Assembly (NCBI GenBank): GCA_025062095.1
Contig: JANXAZ010000018.1
Location: 1-32,182 of the forward strand
Direction of reading: 5' to 3'
Source: Geminicoccaceae bacterium
GTDB taxonomy: Bacteria; Pseudomonadota; Alphaproteobacteria; Geminicoccales; Geminicoccaceae
Length of the DNA stretch: 32,182 nt
Shown: positions 6,118-14,988 of the stretch, one piece after another
Numbering within the stretch: position 1 is the first letter of the stretch
How the letters are laid out: each line of letters starts with the position of its first letter
Program-made: the position numbers and the translations under genes
Notes under the pieces: model-generated
Seen by the model: only the letters and a program-made list of their open reading frames with translations
What the model was told of the DNA's origin: nothing
Databases searched by the model: none

Positions 6118-9100
6118 TCAGGCCTCGACCGCCGGACGCCGCTCCCTCAACATGGTTTCGAGCTGCTCGGCTGTCAGCGGGCGCGCGAACAGATAGCCCT
6201 GGGCCTCGTCGCAACCCTCGCGCAAGAGGAAGTCGCGTTGGGCCGGGGTCTCGACCCCTTCGGCCAGCACCGTGAGGCCGAGCGTCTTGCCGAGCGTGAT
6301 GATGGTCCGGGCGATCGCCACGTCGTCCGGATCGTCCGGAAGATCGCTCACGAAGGATCGGTCGATCTTGATCTTGTCCAACGGGAAGCGCTTGAGATAA
6401 CTCAAAGAAGAATAGCCGGTTCCGAAATCGTCGAGCGCGACGCTCACGCCGAGCGCGTGCAAGGCCTCGAGCGTGGTGATCGCGCCGTGGCGGTCGCGCA
6501 TCAAGGTGCTTTCGGTGATCTCGAGCTCGAGGGCGGAGGCCGGCAGCCCCGTCTCGCGCAACACGCGCGCGACCGTATCGACGAGATCCTGGTAGGCGAA
6601 CTGGGCCGGGGAGAGATTGACGGCGATGCGGCCGAGGGGCAGCCCCGCCCGCCGCCAGCGGGCCGCCCGCGCGCAGGCCTCGCTCAAGACGAGCTCGCCC
6701 AGGGCCAGGATCTGAGAGCTGTCTTCCGCGACCGGGATGAACTTGTCGGGAGGCACGAGCCCGAGCTCGGGATCGCGCCAACGCAAGAGCGCCTCCACAC
6801 CTACCAGGGCGCCCGTCCGCAAGGCGACCTGCGGCTGGAAGGCGAGCTCGAAGGACCGCGATTCGAGGGCGATGCGCAGCCGCGCCTCGATCCGCTTGCG
6901 CTCGCTCAACCTGGCATTGAGCTCGGGCGAGAAGAACCGGAAGGAGCCGCGCCCCGCCGCCTTCGCGGCGAAGAGCGCGATGTCCGCGCGCCGCAACAGA
7001 TCCCCCGGTTCGAGATCGCCACCGGTGGCGAGCGCGATGCCGATCGAGGCGGAGGAGAACACCTCTTGACGGTCGATTTTGAACGGCCGCGCGAGCGCGG
7101 CGATGACCCGGCTGGCGAGCTCGGCCGCCGCCGCCGGGGTCGCGGCGTCGTGTTGGAGGATGGCGAACTCGTCGCCGCCCAGTCGGGCGACGAGATCGCC
7201 CGAGCGGACGAGGGACTGCAGACGGCGGGCGGCCTCGCGCAAGAGCGCATCGCCCGCCGCGTGACCGAGCGTGTCGTTGATGCCCTTGAAGTCGTTGAGG
7301 TCGATGCAATGGAGCGCGAGCGCGCCGCGGCCGCGGGCCGCGGCCGCGACCGCGGCGGCGAGCCGCTCGTCGAAGAGGACCCGGTTGGGGAGACCGGTGA
7401 GATAATCGTGCAGCGCGAGACGGCGCATGTGCTGCTCGGCCTCCACCCGATCGGTCACGTCCTGGGCGGTGCCGAGCAGCGAGCTCCCGAATCCCTCGCC
7501 CTCGGTCACGAGCTCGGCTTCCAGGCTCAGATATTTCGGACGCCCGTCGAGACAGCGGGCGCGCAGGACGAGAGGCGACCGACGCAGCCCGTCGCGTCCG
7601 CTCTCGGCGAGCGAGCGCAGGCGGCGACGATCCTCGGGATGCACGAGCCGCAACAACGTGCGCAAAGACACCGCGCGGGGGCCGGCTTCGAGGCCGAGCA
7701 GGCGACAGAGCTCGTCCGAGCACTCGACCGCGCGCGACCCCGGCGTCCAGCGCCAGGAGCCCAGCCGGGCGATCGCCTGGGACCGGCGCAGCATCGCCTC
7801 GCTGCGCTGCAAGCGAGCGAGCATCCGGTGCCGCTCGGTCACGTCCTCGGCCAAGGTGAGCACCCAGCGGCACGGATCGTCGCCGTGCGGCACCGCCACC
7901 TTGCGCACGCGATGCCAGCGACGGCCTTCCGCGCTCGGCTCGGCGATCTCCTGATCGATCGATTGCCCCGGCGCCGCGCGCAGCTTCGCGTCGAGCGCGA
8001 CCAGGGCCGCTGCCGTCTCGTCGCTCGCCCCGCGCGCGCCGTATCGGGCGAGAAGGCCGCTTTCGGCGGCCGGGTTGGACATCAGGATCTCGCCCGTTCG
8101 AGCGTCGGTCACCGTGAGCGCCCAGGGCAGATGAGCGACGATGGCCTCGAGGAAAGCCCGGCTCTGCGCGAGGCGCTGCTCGGCCATCAGCCGGGCGGTG
8201 ACGTCCTGGTGCAAGGAGAGGAGATGCGTGGGCGTCCCGTCCTCGTCGCGCACCACCACCTCGAGGGTCAGCAGCCAGCGCGGACCCTCCGGCCCCGGCA
8301 CCGGCTCGATGCGCTCGGCGACCGTCCGCTCGCCGCGCACGAGAGCCGCCTCGTCCCGCCGACGCGCTTCCGGGTCGCCGAGGGCGAGCTCGTCGATCGG
8401 ACGGCCGAGGACCGATTCGGGGGGCAAATCCAAAAAGCGGCAGAAGGAGGGGTTGACGCGGACGAGCCGTCCGCTCGCGAGCTCGCGCACCGCGAGCATC
8501 GCCGGCATGGTGTCGAAGAGCGCGTCGAGGAAGCGATTGGCGCGCGCGAGGGCTTCCTCGATCGCCACCTCGCGGGTGATGTCGAGATTGAAGGTCAAGA
8601 TGTACCGCGGGCGACCCTCGGCGTCGGGCACGGCGATCTTGCGCGAGAAGAACCACCGCCGCTCGCCGTCGAGCTCGCGCGGGAAGCGTCGGTCGACGGG
8701 CTCTCCCGGCCGCGCGAGGAGCGCGCTTTCGGCCTGATCGATGCGCTCGGCGAGCTCGGGCTCGTACAGCTCGGCCGCGGTACGGCCGATCAAGACGTGC
8801 GCCGGCCGGTCGCCGATCACCCGCTCGGTGCCGGTGGCGAAGAGAAAGCGCCGGGTGGCGGCGTCCTTGAGCGAGATCAGCCCGGGCATGTGATCGAGGA
8901 TGGTCTGGACGAGGGCACCGTCCACGGCGATGCCGTCGGCCGAGCGGAACCGTTCCGTGACGTCCTCGATCAGGACGAGAAGGGTCGGCTCGGGGCCGGG
9001 CAGGCGGATGCGGTGGGTGCGCAGGACCCGCTTGTCGGCCCCGCCGCGATCCTGAACGTGGCCGATGCAGCCCAGCTCCTCGCCGGCGAGCGCGCGCCGG

Positions 9101-9654
9101 TCGAAAGCGAGGAACTCCTTCACCGCCACGCCGCGCAGCGCCCGGGCCAGAGGCTCGCCCAGAAGCTCTTCCGTCTTCCGCTCGGCGAGCCGGGCCATAG
9201 CCGCGTTGCAGGCGCGCACCCGCGAACGCGCATCGAGCAGCGCCCAGGGGATCGGCAAGCGCTCGAGGAGCGGGCCGAAGCGGGCGAGCGGATCCCGAGC
9301 CTCGGGCTCCGGCCCCGCACAGCGGCGCAGCACGAGCAGGCCGCCTTCCTCGAGCGGCGTGTAGGTGACGTCGAGCGGCGGCCCGCCCGCCGGTGCCACG
9401 CGCGTTTCGAGGGCCCTTTTGGCGCGGCGCGCGGCGCGCAGACGGCGCGCCGCCCCGTCGTCGCACAACAGCCGGCGCAAGGCGGCACCCGGCCGTGCAC
9501 CCAAGAGTTCTCGGGCCGCACGATTGGCGGCGCGCACCCGTCCCCGGCCGTCGACGAGGAGCGCCGCCTCGGCGTCCCGCGCGAGCGCGAGAGGGTCGCC
9601 CCCTTCGACCGGGGGCCCGGAAGGAGACGGTTCGGGTGCCAGATCCTCGAGCAC
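6118..9654 (-). CDS. multi-PAS GGDEF-EAL protein (cyclic-di-GMP cyclase/phosphodiesterase)
   Basis: The protein has 1178 residues and no membrane segment. The start is GTG at 9654, the first start codon after an in-frame TAG; the ribosome site is weak. About six PAS-like sensor domains follow one another (about 27-85, 129-233, 248-360, 374-490, 500-605, 622-735). Several end in the DVTxR linker typical of PAS-to-PAS junctions. The GGDEF domain (about 745-900) has an intact GGDEF (826-830) and an intact inhibitory site RSGD (817-820). The EAL domain (about 915-1170) has EAL (954-956), N1013, E1045, DD (1075-1076), K1096, E1132 and Q1152. Both halves look active, so the protein could make and break cyclic-di-GMP under control of cytoplasmic signals. 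No heme or flavin ligand can be assigned by eye. It is divergent from the racemase-like gene. Confidence 0.95.
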   Translation of the reverse strand: MLEDLAPEPSPSGPPVEGGDPLALARDAEAALLVDGRGRVRAANRAARELLGARPGAALRRLLCDDGAARRLRAARRAKRALETRVAPAGGPPLDVTYTPLEEGGLLVLRRCAGPEPEARDPLARFGPLLERLPIPWALLDARSRVRACNAAMARLAERKTEELLGEPLARALRGVAVKEFLAFDRRALAGEELGCIGHVQDRGGADKRVLRTHRIRLPGPEPTLLVLIEDVTERFRSADGIAVDGALVQTILDHMPGLISLKDAATRRFLFATGTERVIGDRPAHVLIGRTAAELYEPELAERIDQAESALLARPGEPVDRRFPRELDGERRWFFSRKIAVPDAEGRPRYILTFNLDITREVAIEEALARANRFLDALFDTMPAMLAVRELASGRLVRVNPSFCRFLDLPPESVLGRPIDELALGDPEARRRDEAALVRGERTVAERIEPVPGPEGPRWLLTLEVVVRDEDGTPTHLLSLHQDVTARLMAEQRLAQSRAFLEAIVAHLPWALTVTDARTGEILMSNPAAESGLLARYGARGASDETAAALVALDAKLRAAPGQSIDQEIAEPSAEGRRWHRVRKVAVPHGDDPCRWVLTLAEDVTERHRMLARLQRSEAMLRRSQAIARLGSWRWTPGSRAVECSDELCRLLGLEAGPRAVSLRTLLRLVHPEDRRRLRSLAESGRDGLRRSPLVLRARCLDGRPKYLSLEAELVTEGEGFGSSLLGTAQDVTDRVEAEQHMRRLALHDYLTGLPNRVLFDERLAAAVAAAARGRGALALHCIDLNDFKGINDTLGHAAGDALLREAARRLQSLVRSGDLVARLGGDEFAILQHDAATPAAAAELASRVIAALARPFKIDRQEVFSSASIGIALATGGDLEPGDLLRRADIALFAAKAAGRGSFRFFSPELNARLSERKRIEARLRIALESRSFELAFQPQVALRTGALVGVEALLRWRDPELGLVPPDKFIPVAEDSSQILALGELVLSEACARAARWRRAGLPLGRIAVNLSPAQFAYQDLVDTVARVLRETGLPASALELEITESTLMRDRHGAITTLEALHALGVSVALDDFGTGYSSLSYLKRFPLDKIKIDRSFVSDLPDDPDDVAIARTIITLGKTLGLTVLAEGVETPAQRDFLLREGCDEAQGYLFARPLTAEQLETMLRERRPAVEA

Positions 9655-9761
9655 GCGCCCGAATCTGCCCCCGCTTTCCTAAGAAACGGTTGACGGGTGC
9701 GTATCGGGCGCGAGCCTGTCGCGCGCGATCGTGGGCCCGATCGCCACCGGGGAGGCACGCA

Positions 9762-10853
9762 ATGAGCCGCATCGCCGATCTCGAGGTCGCTTGTTACGCC
9801 GTCCCGCTGCCCAAGCCGCTCTCCGATGCCACGCACGGAACGATGCGCGCCTTCGAGCTCGTCGTCGTCTGGCTGCGCGATCGCGACGGAGCGGAAGGGA
9901 CGGGCTACACCTATACGGTGGGGACGGGGGGCGCGGCCGTCGCCGAGCTCGTCCGCCGCTATCTCGCTCCCGTGCTCGCGGGCGAGGACGCCGAGCGGAT
10001 CGAAGCGCTCTGGCGCAAGATGTGGTGGACGCTCCATTACGGAGGGCGCGGCGGCAGCGTCGCTCTCGCCGTATCGGCGGTCGATATCGCGCTCTGGGAT
10101 CTCCTCGCGCGCCGCCTCGGTCGCCCGCTGTGGCGCCTTCTCGGAGGACACGACCCGGCGGTGCCGGCTTATGCCGGCGGGATCGATCTCGATCTCTCCC
10201 TCGACGAGCTCCTCCGCCAGACCGAGGAGAACCTCGCCAAGGGTTTCCGCGCCATCAAGATGAAGGTCGGACGTCCGCGTCTGTCCGAAGACGTCGAGCG
10301 CGTGCGGGCGATGCGCGAGCGGCTCGGACCGGATTTCCCGCTCATGGTCGACGCCAACATGCGCTGGACGGTGGACGAGGCCATCCGCGCCGCGCGTGCG
10401 CTGGCGCCTTTCGCGCCGCTGTGGCTCGAGGAGCCGACGATCCCCGACGACGTCCACGGTCACGTGCGGATCTTGCGCGAGGGCGGATTGCCGATCGCCG
10501 CCGGGGAGAACCTCCACACGCTGCACGAGTTCGTCCACCTCATCGCTGCGGGCGGGGTGAGCTATCCCGAGCCCGACGTCACGAACTGCGGCGGGATCAC
10601 GGTGTTCATGAAGATCTGCCGGCTCGCCGAGAGCTTCAATTTGCCGGTCACCTCGCACGGTGCGCACGATCTCACCGTGCATCTTTTGGCCGCGGTCCCC
10701 AACGCCAGTTGGCTCGAGTGCCACGGCTTCGGGTTGGACCGCTTCTTGCGCCACCCGCTCGAGCTCAGGGACGGCGCCGCGATCGCACCCGAGCGGCCGG
10801 GCCACGGCCTCGAGTTCGACCGGGCCGCGCTCGAGCGCTTGCGAATCGCTTGA
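9762..10853 (+). CDS. mandelate racemase/muconate lactonizing enzyme family protein (probable acid-sugar dehydratase)
   Basis: The protein has 363 residues. The ATG at 9762 follows GGGGAGG. It is an enolase-superfamily enzyme: an N-terminal capping domain of about 125 residues, then the barrel. Every catalytic residue of mandelate racemase is present at a constant offset of two: K166 and K168 (KxK motif), metal ligands D197, E223 and E249, the D272-H299 dyad, and E319. It therefore has the full mandelate-racemase-type active site, with a Lys and a His base on opposite faces. In this subgroup the common reactions are racemisation of mandelate-like acids or dehydration of acid sugars such as galactarate, gluconate or talarate. 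The substrate cannot be told. The neighbours give no sugar pathway, and the gene seems to stand alone. Confidence 0.9.
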   Translation: MSRIADLEVACYAVPLPKPLSDATHGTMRAFELVVVWLRDRDGAEGTGYTYTVGTGGAAVAELVRRYLAPVLAGEDAERIEALWRKMWWTLHYGGRGGSVALAVSAVDIALWDLLARRLGRPLWRLLGGHDPAVPAYAGGIDLDLSLDELLRQTEENLAKGFRAIKMKVGRPRLSEDVERVRAMRERLGPDFPLMVDANMRWTVDEAIRAARALAPFAPLWLEEPTIPDDVHGHVRILREGGLPIAAGENLHTLHEFVHLIAAGGVSYPEPDVTNCGGITVFMKICRLAESFNLPVTSHGAHDLTVHLLAAVPNASWLECHGFGLDRFLRHPLELRDGAAIAPERPGHGLEFDRAALERLRIA

Positions 10854-10871
10854 ACGGGGAGGTCCGGCCGT

Positions 10872-12263
10872 TCAGGCGGCGGCCTCGGCGGCCTCGGGCC
10901 GCGCGCTCGCCTCCGAGGCTTCCGGACGGCTGTCGACCAACAAGAAAGGCGGCCGCGGGGCGAGGGCGAGCGCGCTCACCTTGGGTGGAACGCGCCAGAG
11001 CACCGCACCGAAGCGCCCGGAGGTCGAGAACGGCCGCCATTCGGGCAGGATCTCGCCCGTATCCTCGCACACCCAGGCCGGATCGGGGGGCGCTTCGCCC
11101 GCCTTCGCGAGCCAGCTCTGGACGACCGAGGCCGAAGCCCCGGCCGCCCGTTCGAGCTCGGCCATGAGCCGGTAGGCGCGCGCCGTGGCGTCGCCTTGCG
11201 CGGCCGCCTGGAGGAGCGTGCGCGCCGCATCCAACCGCCCAGCCAAAAGCGCGAGCTCGGCCAGCGCCAGGCGCGTCTCGAGATGTTCGGGGTTGCGCGC
11301 GCGCAGCCGCTCGAAGCGCTTGAGGCGGTCCGCCGGGCGTTCCTGAGGCACGAGGTCGGCGTAAGTCCGGGCGAGTTCGGGGTGCGGTGCCACCGCCCAG
11401 GCCTCCTCGAGGACGCGCCGCGCCTCGCGCTCGCGACCGAGACGATGGGCGATGCGCGCCGCGGTGATCGCCGCCGGAACGAAACCGGGCGCGGCCCGGA
11501 GCGCCTTGCGCTCTTCCTTGAGCGCATCCATCCAGCGCGTTTCCGCGGCCAAATCGAGCGCCCGCAGATGATGGAGGATGCCGCGGTAACGCGCGCCCTC
11601 GTCCACGGTCGCGAGGCCGAGCGGTGCCAGTCGGTCGACTACCGCCAAGGCCTCGGTCCACCGTCGCGCTCCCGTGAGCAGCTCGAAAAGGGCGCTCGCC
11701 GCCCAGGACGCCTCGGGAGCGCGGCGATAGGCGCGTCGGGCGAGCTCGAGCGCCCGCTCGTGCTCGCCGCTGCGCATCGCCTGGCTCAACAGACCCTTGA
11801 GCCCGACGAGCTCGCTTTCCGGAAAGGCGAGCAGCCGTTCGAAGCCCTGCGCGGCCGCGCGCTCGTCGCCCGCGAGTTGCGCCGCTTGGGCTTCCAGCAA
11901 CAAAACCGTCGGCGCCTCGCCGAGCGTCCGCCGCGCCTCGCGGGCGAGCGCGCGGGCCTCCTCGGCGTTGCCGGCAGCGGCGGCGAGAAGCCCCTCGCCG
12001 AGCGACCGATATCCGCGCGCGAGGCGCCGCTGCTGGCGGTAACGCGCGAACCGTCGCGGAGCGGTCGCGAGCGCGCGATACAGTTCGAACAGGAGCAGCA
12101 AGAGAAGGGCGAGGAGGAGGATCGCGGCCACCGCCACTGCGAGGCTCGTGCGCAGCTCGAAGCCCCGGCCGAACACGGCGACCTCGAAGGGCAGGTCGAC
12201 GAGCCAGCTCGCGCCCGAGGCGACGAGGCTCGCGGTGAGGACGAAAACGATCGCCCGTATCAT
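10872..12263 (-). CDS. hemY: HemY-like membrane TPR protein
   Basis: The protein has 463 residues. The ATG at 12263-12261 follows GAGGAGA. Two membrane helices lie at the N-terminus (about 4-20 and 41-60, the second very Leu-rich) with a short loop containing the HemY_N pattern VFGRGFELRTSLAVA. TPR-like helical repeats follow from about 80 to 370. The C-terminal tail ends in Ala/Glu-rich sequence after WVCEDTGEILPEWRPFS, typical of the alphaproteobacterial HemY family. This is the hemX/hemY-type membrane protein, not protoporphyrinogen oxidase. Its exact role in heme synthesis is unsettled. It is the last gene of the heme operon, 11 bases after the mic60 homologue, and its end is 18 bases from the convergent racemase-like gene. 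Confidence 0.9.
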   Translation of the reverse strand: MIRAIVFVLTASLVASGASWLVDLPFEVAVFGRGFELRTSLAVAVAAILLLALLLLLLFELYRALATAPRRFARYRQQRRLARGYRSLGEGLLAAAAGNAEEARALAREARRTLGEAPTVLLLEAQAAQLAGDERAAAQGFERLLAFPESELVGLKGLLSQAMRSGEHERALELARRAYRRAPEASWAASALFELLTGARRWTEALAVVDRLAPLGLATVDEGARYRGILHHLRALDLAAETRWMDALKEERKALRAAPGFVPAAITAARIAHRLGREREARRVLEEAWAVAPHPELARTYADLVPQERPADRLKRFERLRARNPEHLETRLALAELALLAGRLDAARTLLQAAAQGDATARAYRLMAELERAAGASASVVQSWLAKAGEAPPDPAWVCEDTGEILPEWRPFSTSGRFGAVLWRVPPKVSALALAPRPPFLLVDSRPEASEASARPEAAEAAA

Positions 12264-12274
12264 CGCCGATCTCC

Positions 12275-14122
12275 TCAGCCGGCGGCCACGATCTCGCGCA
12301 GGAGCCTGCGCAGCGCGTCGAGGGCCGTCTCCGCGCCGAGCCTGAGGCGCGCTTCTGCGAGCCAGGCCGCGAGCTCGCCGCTCTCGCTCGCGGGGATCGT
12401 GCCGACGACCTCCACCGCGCGGGCGAGATCGGCGCGAGCGAGGGCCTGGCGCGCCGCCGCCAGTGCCGCGTCGTGCGGCTCGCCGCCGCTGCGTTTGATC
12501 GTCACCACCGGGGCGAGCGTTTCGAGGATCCGCTCGCCCAGGCTTCCCGGCGCAGCGAGCGGCCGTTCGGGCGCCGGCGGGCCGACGACGGCGCGTTCCA
12601 GCCGCTCGCGCAGCCGCTGCAGCGTCGGTACGCCCGCCGCTGCCGGTTCGAGCAACGCGACCGCACGCGCGACGACCGGCTCGCCTTCGACGAGCGGACG
12701 CAGGATGCGCAGCGCCCGGTCGAGTCCGCTTCCTTCCGCGAGCGCCCGTTCCAGCTCGTCGATCGCGAGCACGAGGGCGCGCGGGCGGGGATCCGCCGGC
12801 TTTTCGAGGAGCGCGAGGCGTTCGGCCAGCTCGCGCAAGGATCGCGCTTGGCCCGCGAGGGTCTCGCCCAGGCCGGCGATCTCGCCGCGCGCGCCTTCGA
12901 TGCGGCCGGAAAGCGTCTCGTCGGCGCGGGCGAGCTCCAGCTGACCGACGCGCAACTGCTCGAGCGCGCTTTCGAGGGCGGCGAGCGCGGCGCGCAGCTG
13001 GGCGAGCTCGGAGGCGAAGGGACGGAGCTCCCCGCGCACCCGCTCGATCTCGCCGCGCAGCGCCCCGCCTTCGCGCTCGGCCCGCGCGAACTCCCCGCGC
13101 AAGCCGGCGAACTCGGTGCGCAAGGCGGCGAGTTCGCCTTTGAGAGCGCCCACCGAATCCGCGAGCCTGCCGACCTCGGGATGCGTCTGGCGGAGCCGAT
13201 CGAGGGCGAGGGCGAGCGCATCGACCTGGACGTCGGCGGCCCGCAACTGCTCGCGGATCTCGCCGAGCGCGGCGTCGACGAGCGAGCGATCGCGGGCGAG
13301 CCGCGCGTCGATCTGGGCCAGCCTCTGCTCGAGGGCCTTGTGCGCACCGGCGAGCGCGGCGAGCTCTCCCGGCTGCGCGGCGAGCAGCTCGACCCGCTCG
13401 CGCAGCTGGGCGAGCGCCACCTCGAGCGCCCGGGCCCGGTCTTCCGCCCGCGCCTCGGTGGCGCGCGCGAGCGCATCGAACCGCTGGGCGAGGCCCTCGA
13501 GCGCGGCCGGGAAGCCGGTCACCGCCTCGCTCTTGAGGTCGACCGCGCGCACCCGTTCGGCGAGCTCGGCGCGGGCGCGGTCGAGCTCGGCGAGCCTCTG
13601 GGCGAGGCCCGCCGCCTCTTGTGCGAGGCGAGCGAGATCGCCTTCGGTGCGCGGAAGTCGGGCGAGCTCCTGCTGGATGCGCGCGAGCTCCTGCCGGGCG
13701 GCGGCGAGCTCGCGGCGCGCCTCGCCGAGCTCGCCGGAAAGGAGCTCGAGCGCGGCGAGCCGCTGAGCGAGCGCATCGAGCCCGCTCAAGCGCTGCTCCG
13801 TCGCGGCGAGGCGCGCTTCCTGCCGATCGAGGAGGGCCAGCCGCGGCCCGATCTGCTCGAGGGCGTCCGGGCGGGCGAGCCGACGCTCGATCTCGCCCAG
13901 ACGCGCGAGCTCGCTTTCCAGGGCGGCGATCCGCCGGGCCTCCTGCGAGCGGTCCAGCTCCGGCCGCAGCCAGGCCCAGAAGAGGACGCTCGCGACTGCC
14001 GCTCCGATCAGCCCGCCCAGGATCGCGGCCGGCAGCACGCGCCTCCGGCGCGGCACCACGGTGGCGGGAAGCGGCTCGGGACCGGGCGTGGTTTCGGCTC
14101 CCGTGCCGATCGTCTCGGCCAT
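12275..14122 (-). CDS. Mic60/mitofilin-family inner-membrane protein
   Basis: The protein has 615 residues. The ATG at 14122-14120 follows GGAGACG. A short cytoplasmic N-terminus is followed by a membrane helix at about 30-52 (LPAAILGGLIGAAVASVLFW). A very long coiled-coil region made mostly of Leu, Ala, Glu and Arg follows (about 58-440). The C-terminal 160 residues have the mitofilin pattern: a helix with AIDELERALAEGSGLDRAL, then GVPTLQRLRERLE, then two helices separated by IPASESGELAAWLAEARLRL. This is the layout of mitochondrial Mic60, whose alphaproteobacterial relatives are known to sit in heme-synthesis operons and to shape intracytoplasmic membranes. It lies between hemD and hemY with short spacers. 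Confidence 0.88.
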   Translation of the reverse strand: MAETIGTGAETTPGPEPLPATVVPRRRRVLPAAILGGLIGAAVASVLFWAWLRPELDRSQEARRIAALESELARLGEIERRLARPDALEQIGPRLALLDRQEARLAATEQRLSGLDALAQRLAALELLSGELGEARRELAAARQELARIQQELARLPRTEGDLARLAQEAAGLAQRLAELDRARAELAERVRAVDLKSEAVTGFPAALEGLAQRFDALARATEARAEDRARALEVALAQLRERVELLAAQPGELAALAGAHKALEQRLAQIDARLARDRSLVDAALGEIREQLRAADVQVDALALALDRLRQTHPEVGRLADSVGALKGELAALRTEFAGLRGEFARAEREGGALRGEIERVRGELRPFASELAQLRAALAALESALEQLRVGQLELARADETLSGRIEGARGEIAGLGETLAGQARSLRELAERLALLEKPADPRPRALVLAIDELERALAEGSGLDRALRILRPLVEGEPVVARAVALLEPAAAGVPTLQRLRERLERAVVGPPAPERPLAAPGSLGERILETLAPVVTIKRSGGEPHDAALAAARQALARADLARAVEVVGTIPASESGELAAWLAEARLRLGAETALDALRRLLREIVAAG

Positions 14123-14170
14123 CGCTTCGTCTCCGCTTGCGGATCCGACCGGAACCTTTCGTCTGCGCGC

Positions 14171-14935
14171 TCAGCGGCCGCGAGCGAAAGGACCGCGTCC
14201 CGGAAAGACGCCGTGCTGGGCTATCATCGCCGCCGCGAGATCATCAAGGCAGGCCAACAGCGCCGATTGGTCGCGCCGCGCCGCGACTTCGATCGAGCGC
14301 CAGGGAAGGCGGCGAATCTCTTCGGCGATCGCTTCGGAAAGACAGACCGCGCTCGTGTGGCGCAGCTGTTCGACGAGCCCCTCGCGTTCGACGAGTTCGG
14401 CGAAGGTCCGAGCCGTGCGCGGAGAGTAGAAGAGCACGGCGTCGAGCTCGCGGCGCTGGAGGGCCTCGATCGTCCGGGGCGCGAGCCGCGTCGCCGGCTC
14501 GGCACGGTAGACCACGAGCCGCTCGTAGCGATAGCCCGCGGTCTCGAGCGCGCGCTGGAGGCCGTCGCGGACTTCCTCGCCGCAGACGTGCAAGACGATC
14601 CCCGCCGAGGGCGGGATGCGCGCGCGGACGAGCTCGGCGAGCTCGATCCCTTCCCCCGAGCCGGCGACGACATCGGTGCAGCCGGCGGCGAGCGCGGCTT
14701 GCGCGGTGGCCTGGCCGACCGCGAAGACGGGCAGGCGCCGCAGAGGCTCGTCGAGGCCGGGCAGGGCGTTGGCGCTCGTGAGCACGACCGCGGCGACGCC
14801 TTCGCCGCTGATCGGCTCGTGGGGCACGTGGCGCAGCGTGAGCATCGGGTCGATGAGCACCCGATGGCCTTTGGAATGCAACAACCGTGCCGTCGCCAGG
14901 GATTGCTGTCGGGGCCGGGTGAGCAGGATACGCAT
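14171..14935 (-). CDS. hemD: uroporphyrinogen-III synthase
   Basis: The protein has 254 residues, the usual size. The chosen ATG (14935-14933) gives MRILLTRPRQQSLATARLL, the classical HemD start, although no Shine-Dalgarno sequence is seen before it. Family features are VVLTSANAL (about 50-58), FAVGQATAQAA, VLHVCGEEVRDGL, and AVLFYSPRTARTF in the second half. The enzyme closes and inverts ring D of hydroxymethylbilane to give uroporphyrinogen III, the precursor of heme, siroheme and cobalamin. The sequence is diverged, as HemD usually is, and the assignment rests equally on position, 53 bases after hemC. Confidence 0.92.
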   Translation of the reverse strand: MRILLTRPRQQSLATARLLHSKGHRVLIDPMLTLRHVPHEPISGEGVAAVVLTSANALPGLDEPLRRLPVFAVGQATAQAALAAGCTDVVAGSGEGIELAELVRARIPPSAGIVLHVCGEEVRDGLQRALETAGYRYERLVVYRAEPATRLAPRTIEALQRRELDAVLFYSPRTARTFAELVEREGLVEQLRHTSAVCLSEAIAEEIRRLPWRSIEVAARRDQSALLACLDDLAAAMIAQHGVFPGRGPFARGR

Positions 14936-14988
14936 GATGTTGCAGACTAGCAGCGTTCGGGTGGATGCGACCAGACCCCAAGGAATGT

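Noticed and set aside
5878-9693. A 1271-codon open frame on the plus strand, opposite the GGDEF-EAL gene
   Set aside because: It is the antisense shadow of a GC-rich coding frame. Its product is low-complexity (Arg/Gly/Glu-rich) with no domain, while the minus strand encodes a fully motif-supported protein.
9655-9761. TTGACG near 9690 as a promoter for the racemase-like gene
   Set aside because: The expected -10 position is entirely G/C; I could not support a promoter in this spacer in either direction.
12473-14950. An 825-codon open frame on the plus strand across the mic60 and hemD genes
   Set aside because: Shadow of the coiled-coil gene; a repetitive Glu/Arg/Leu product with no ribosome site and no recognisable domain.
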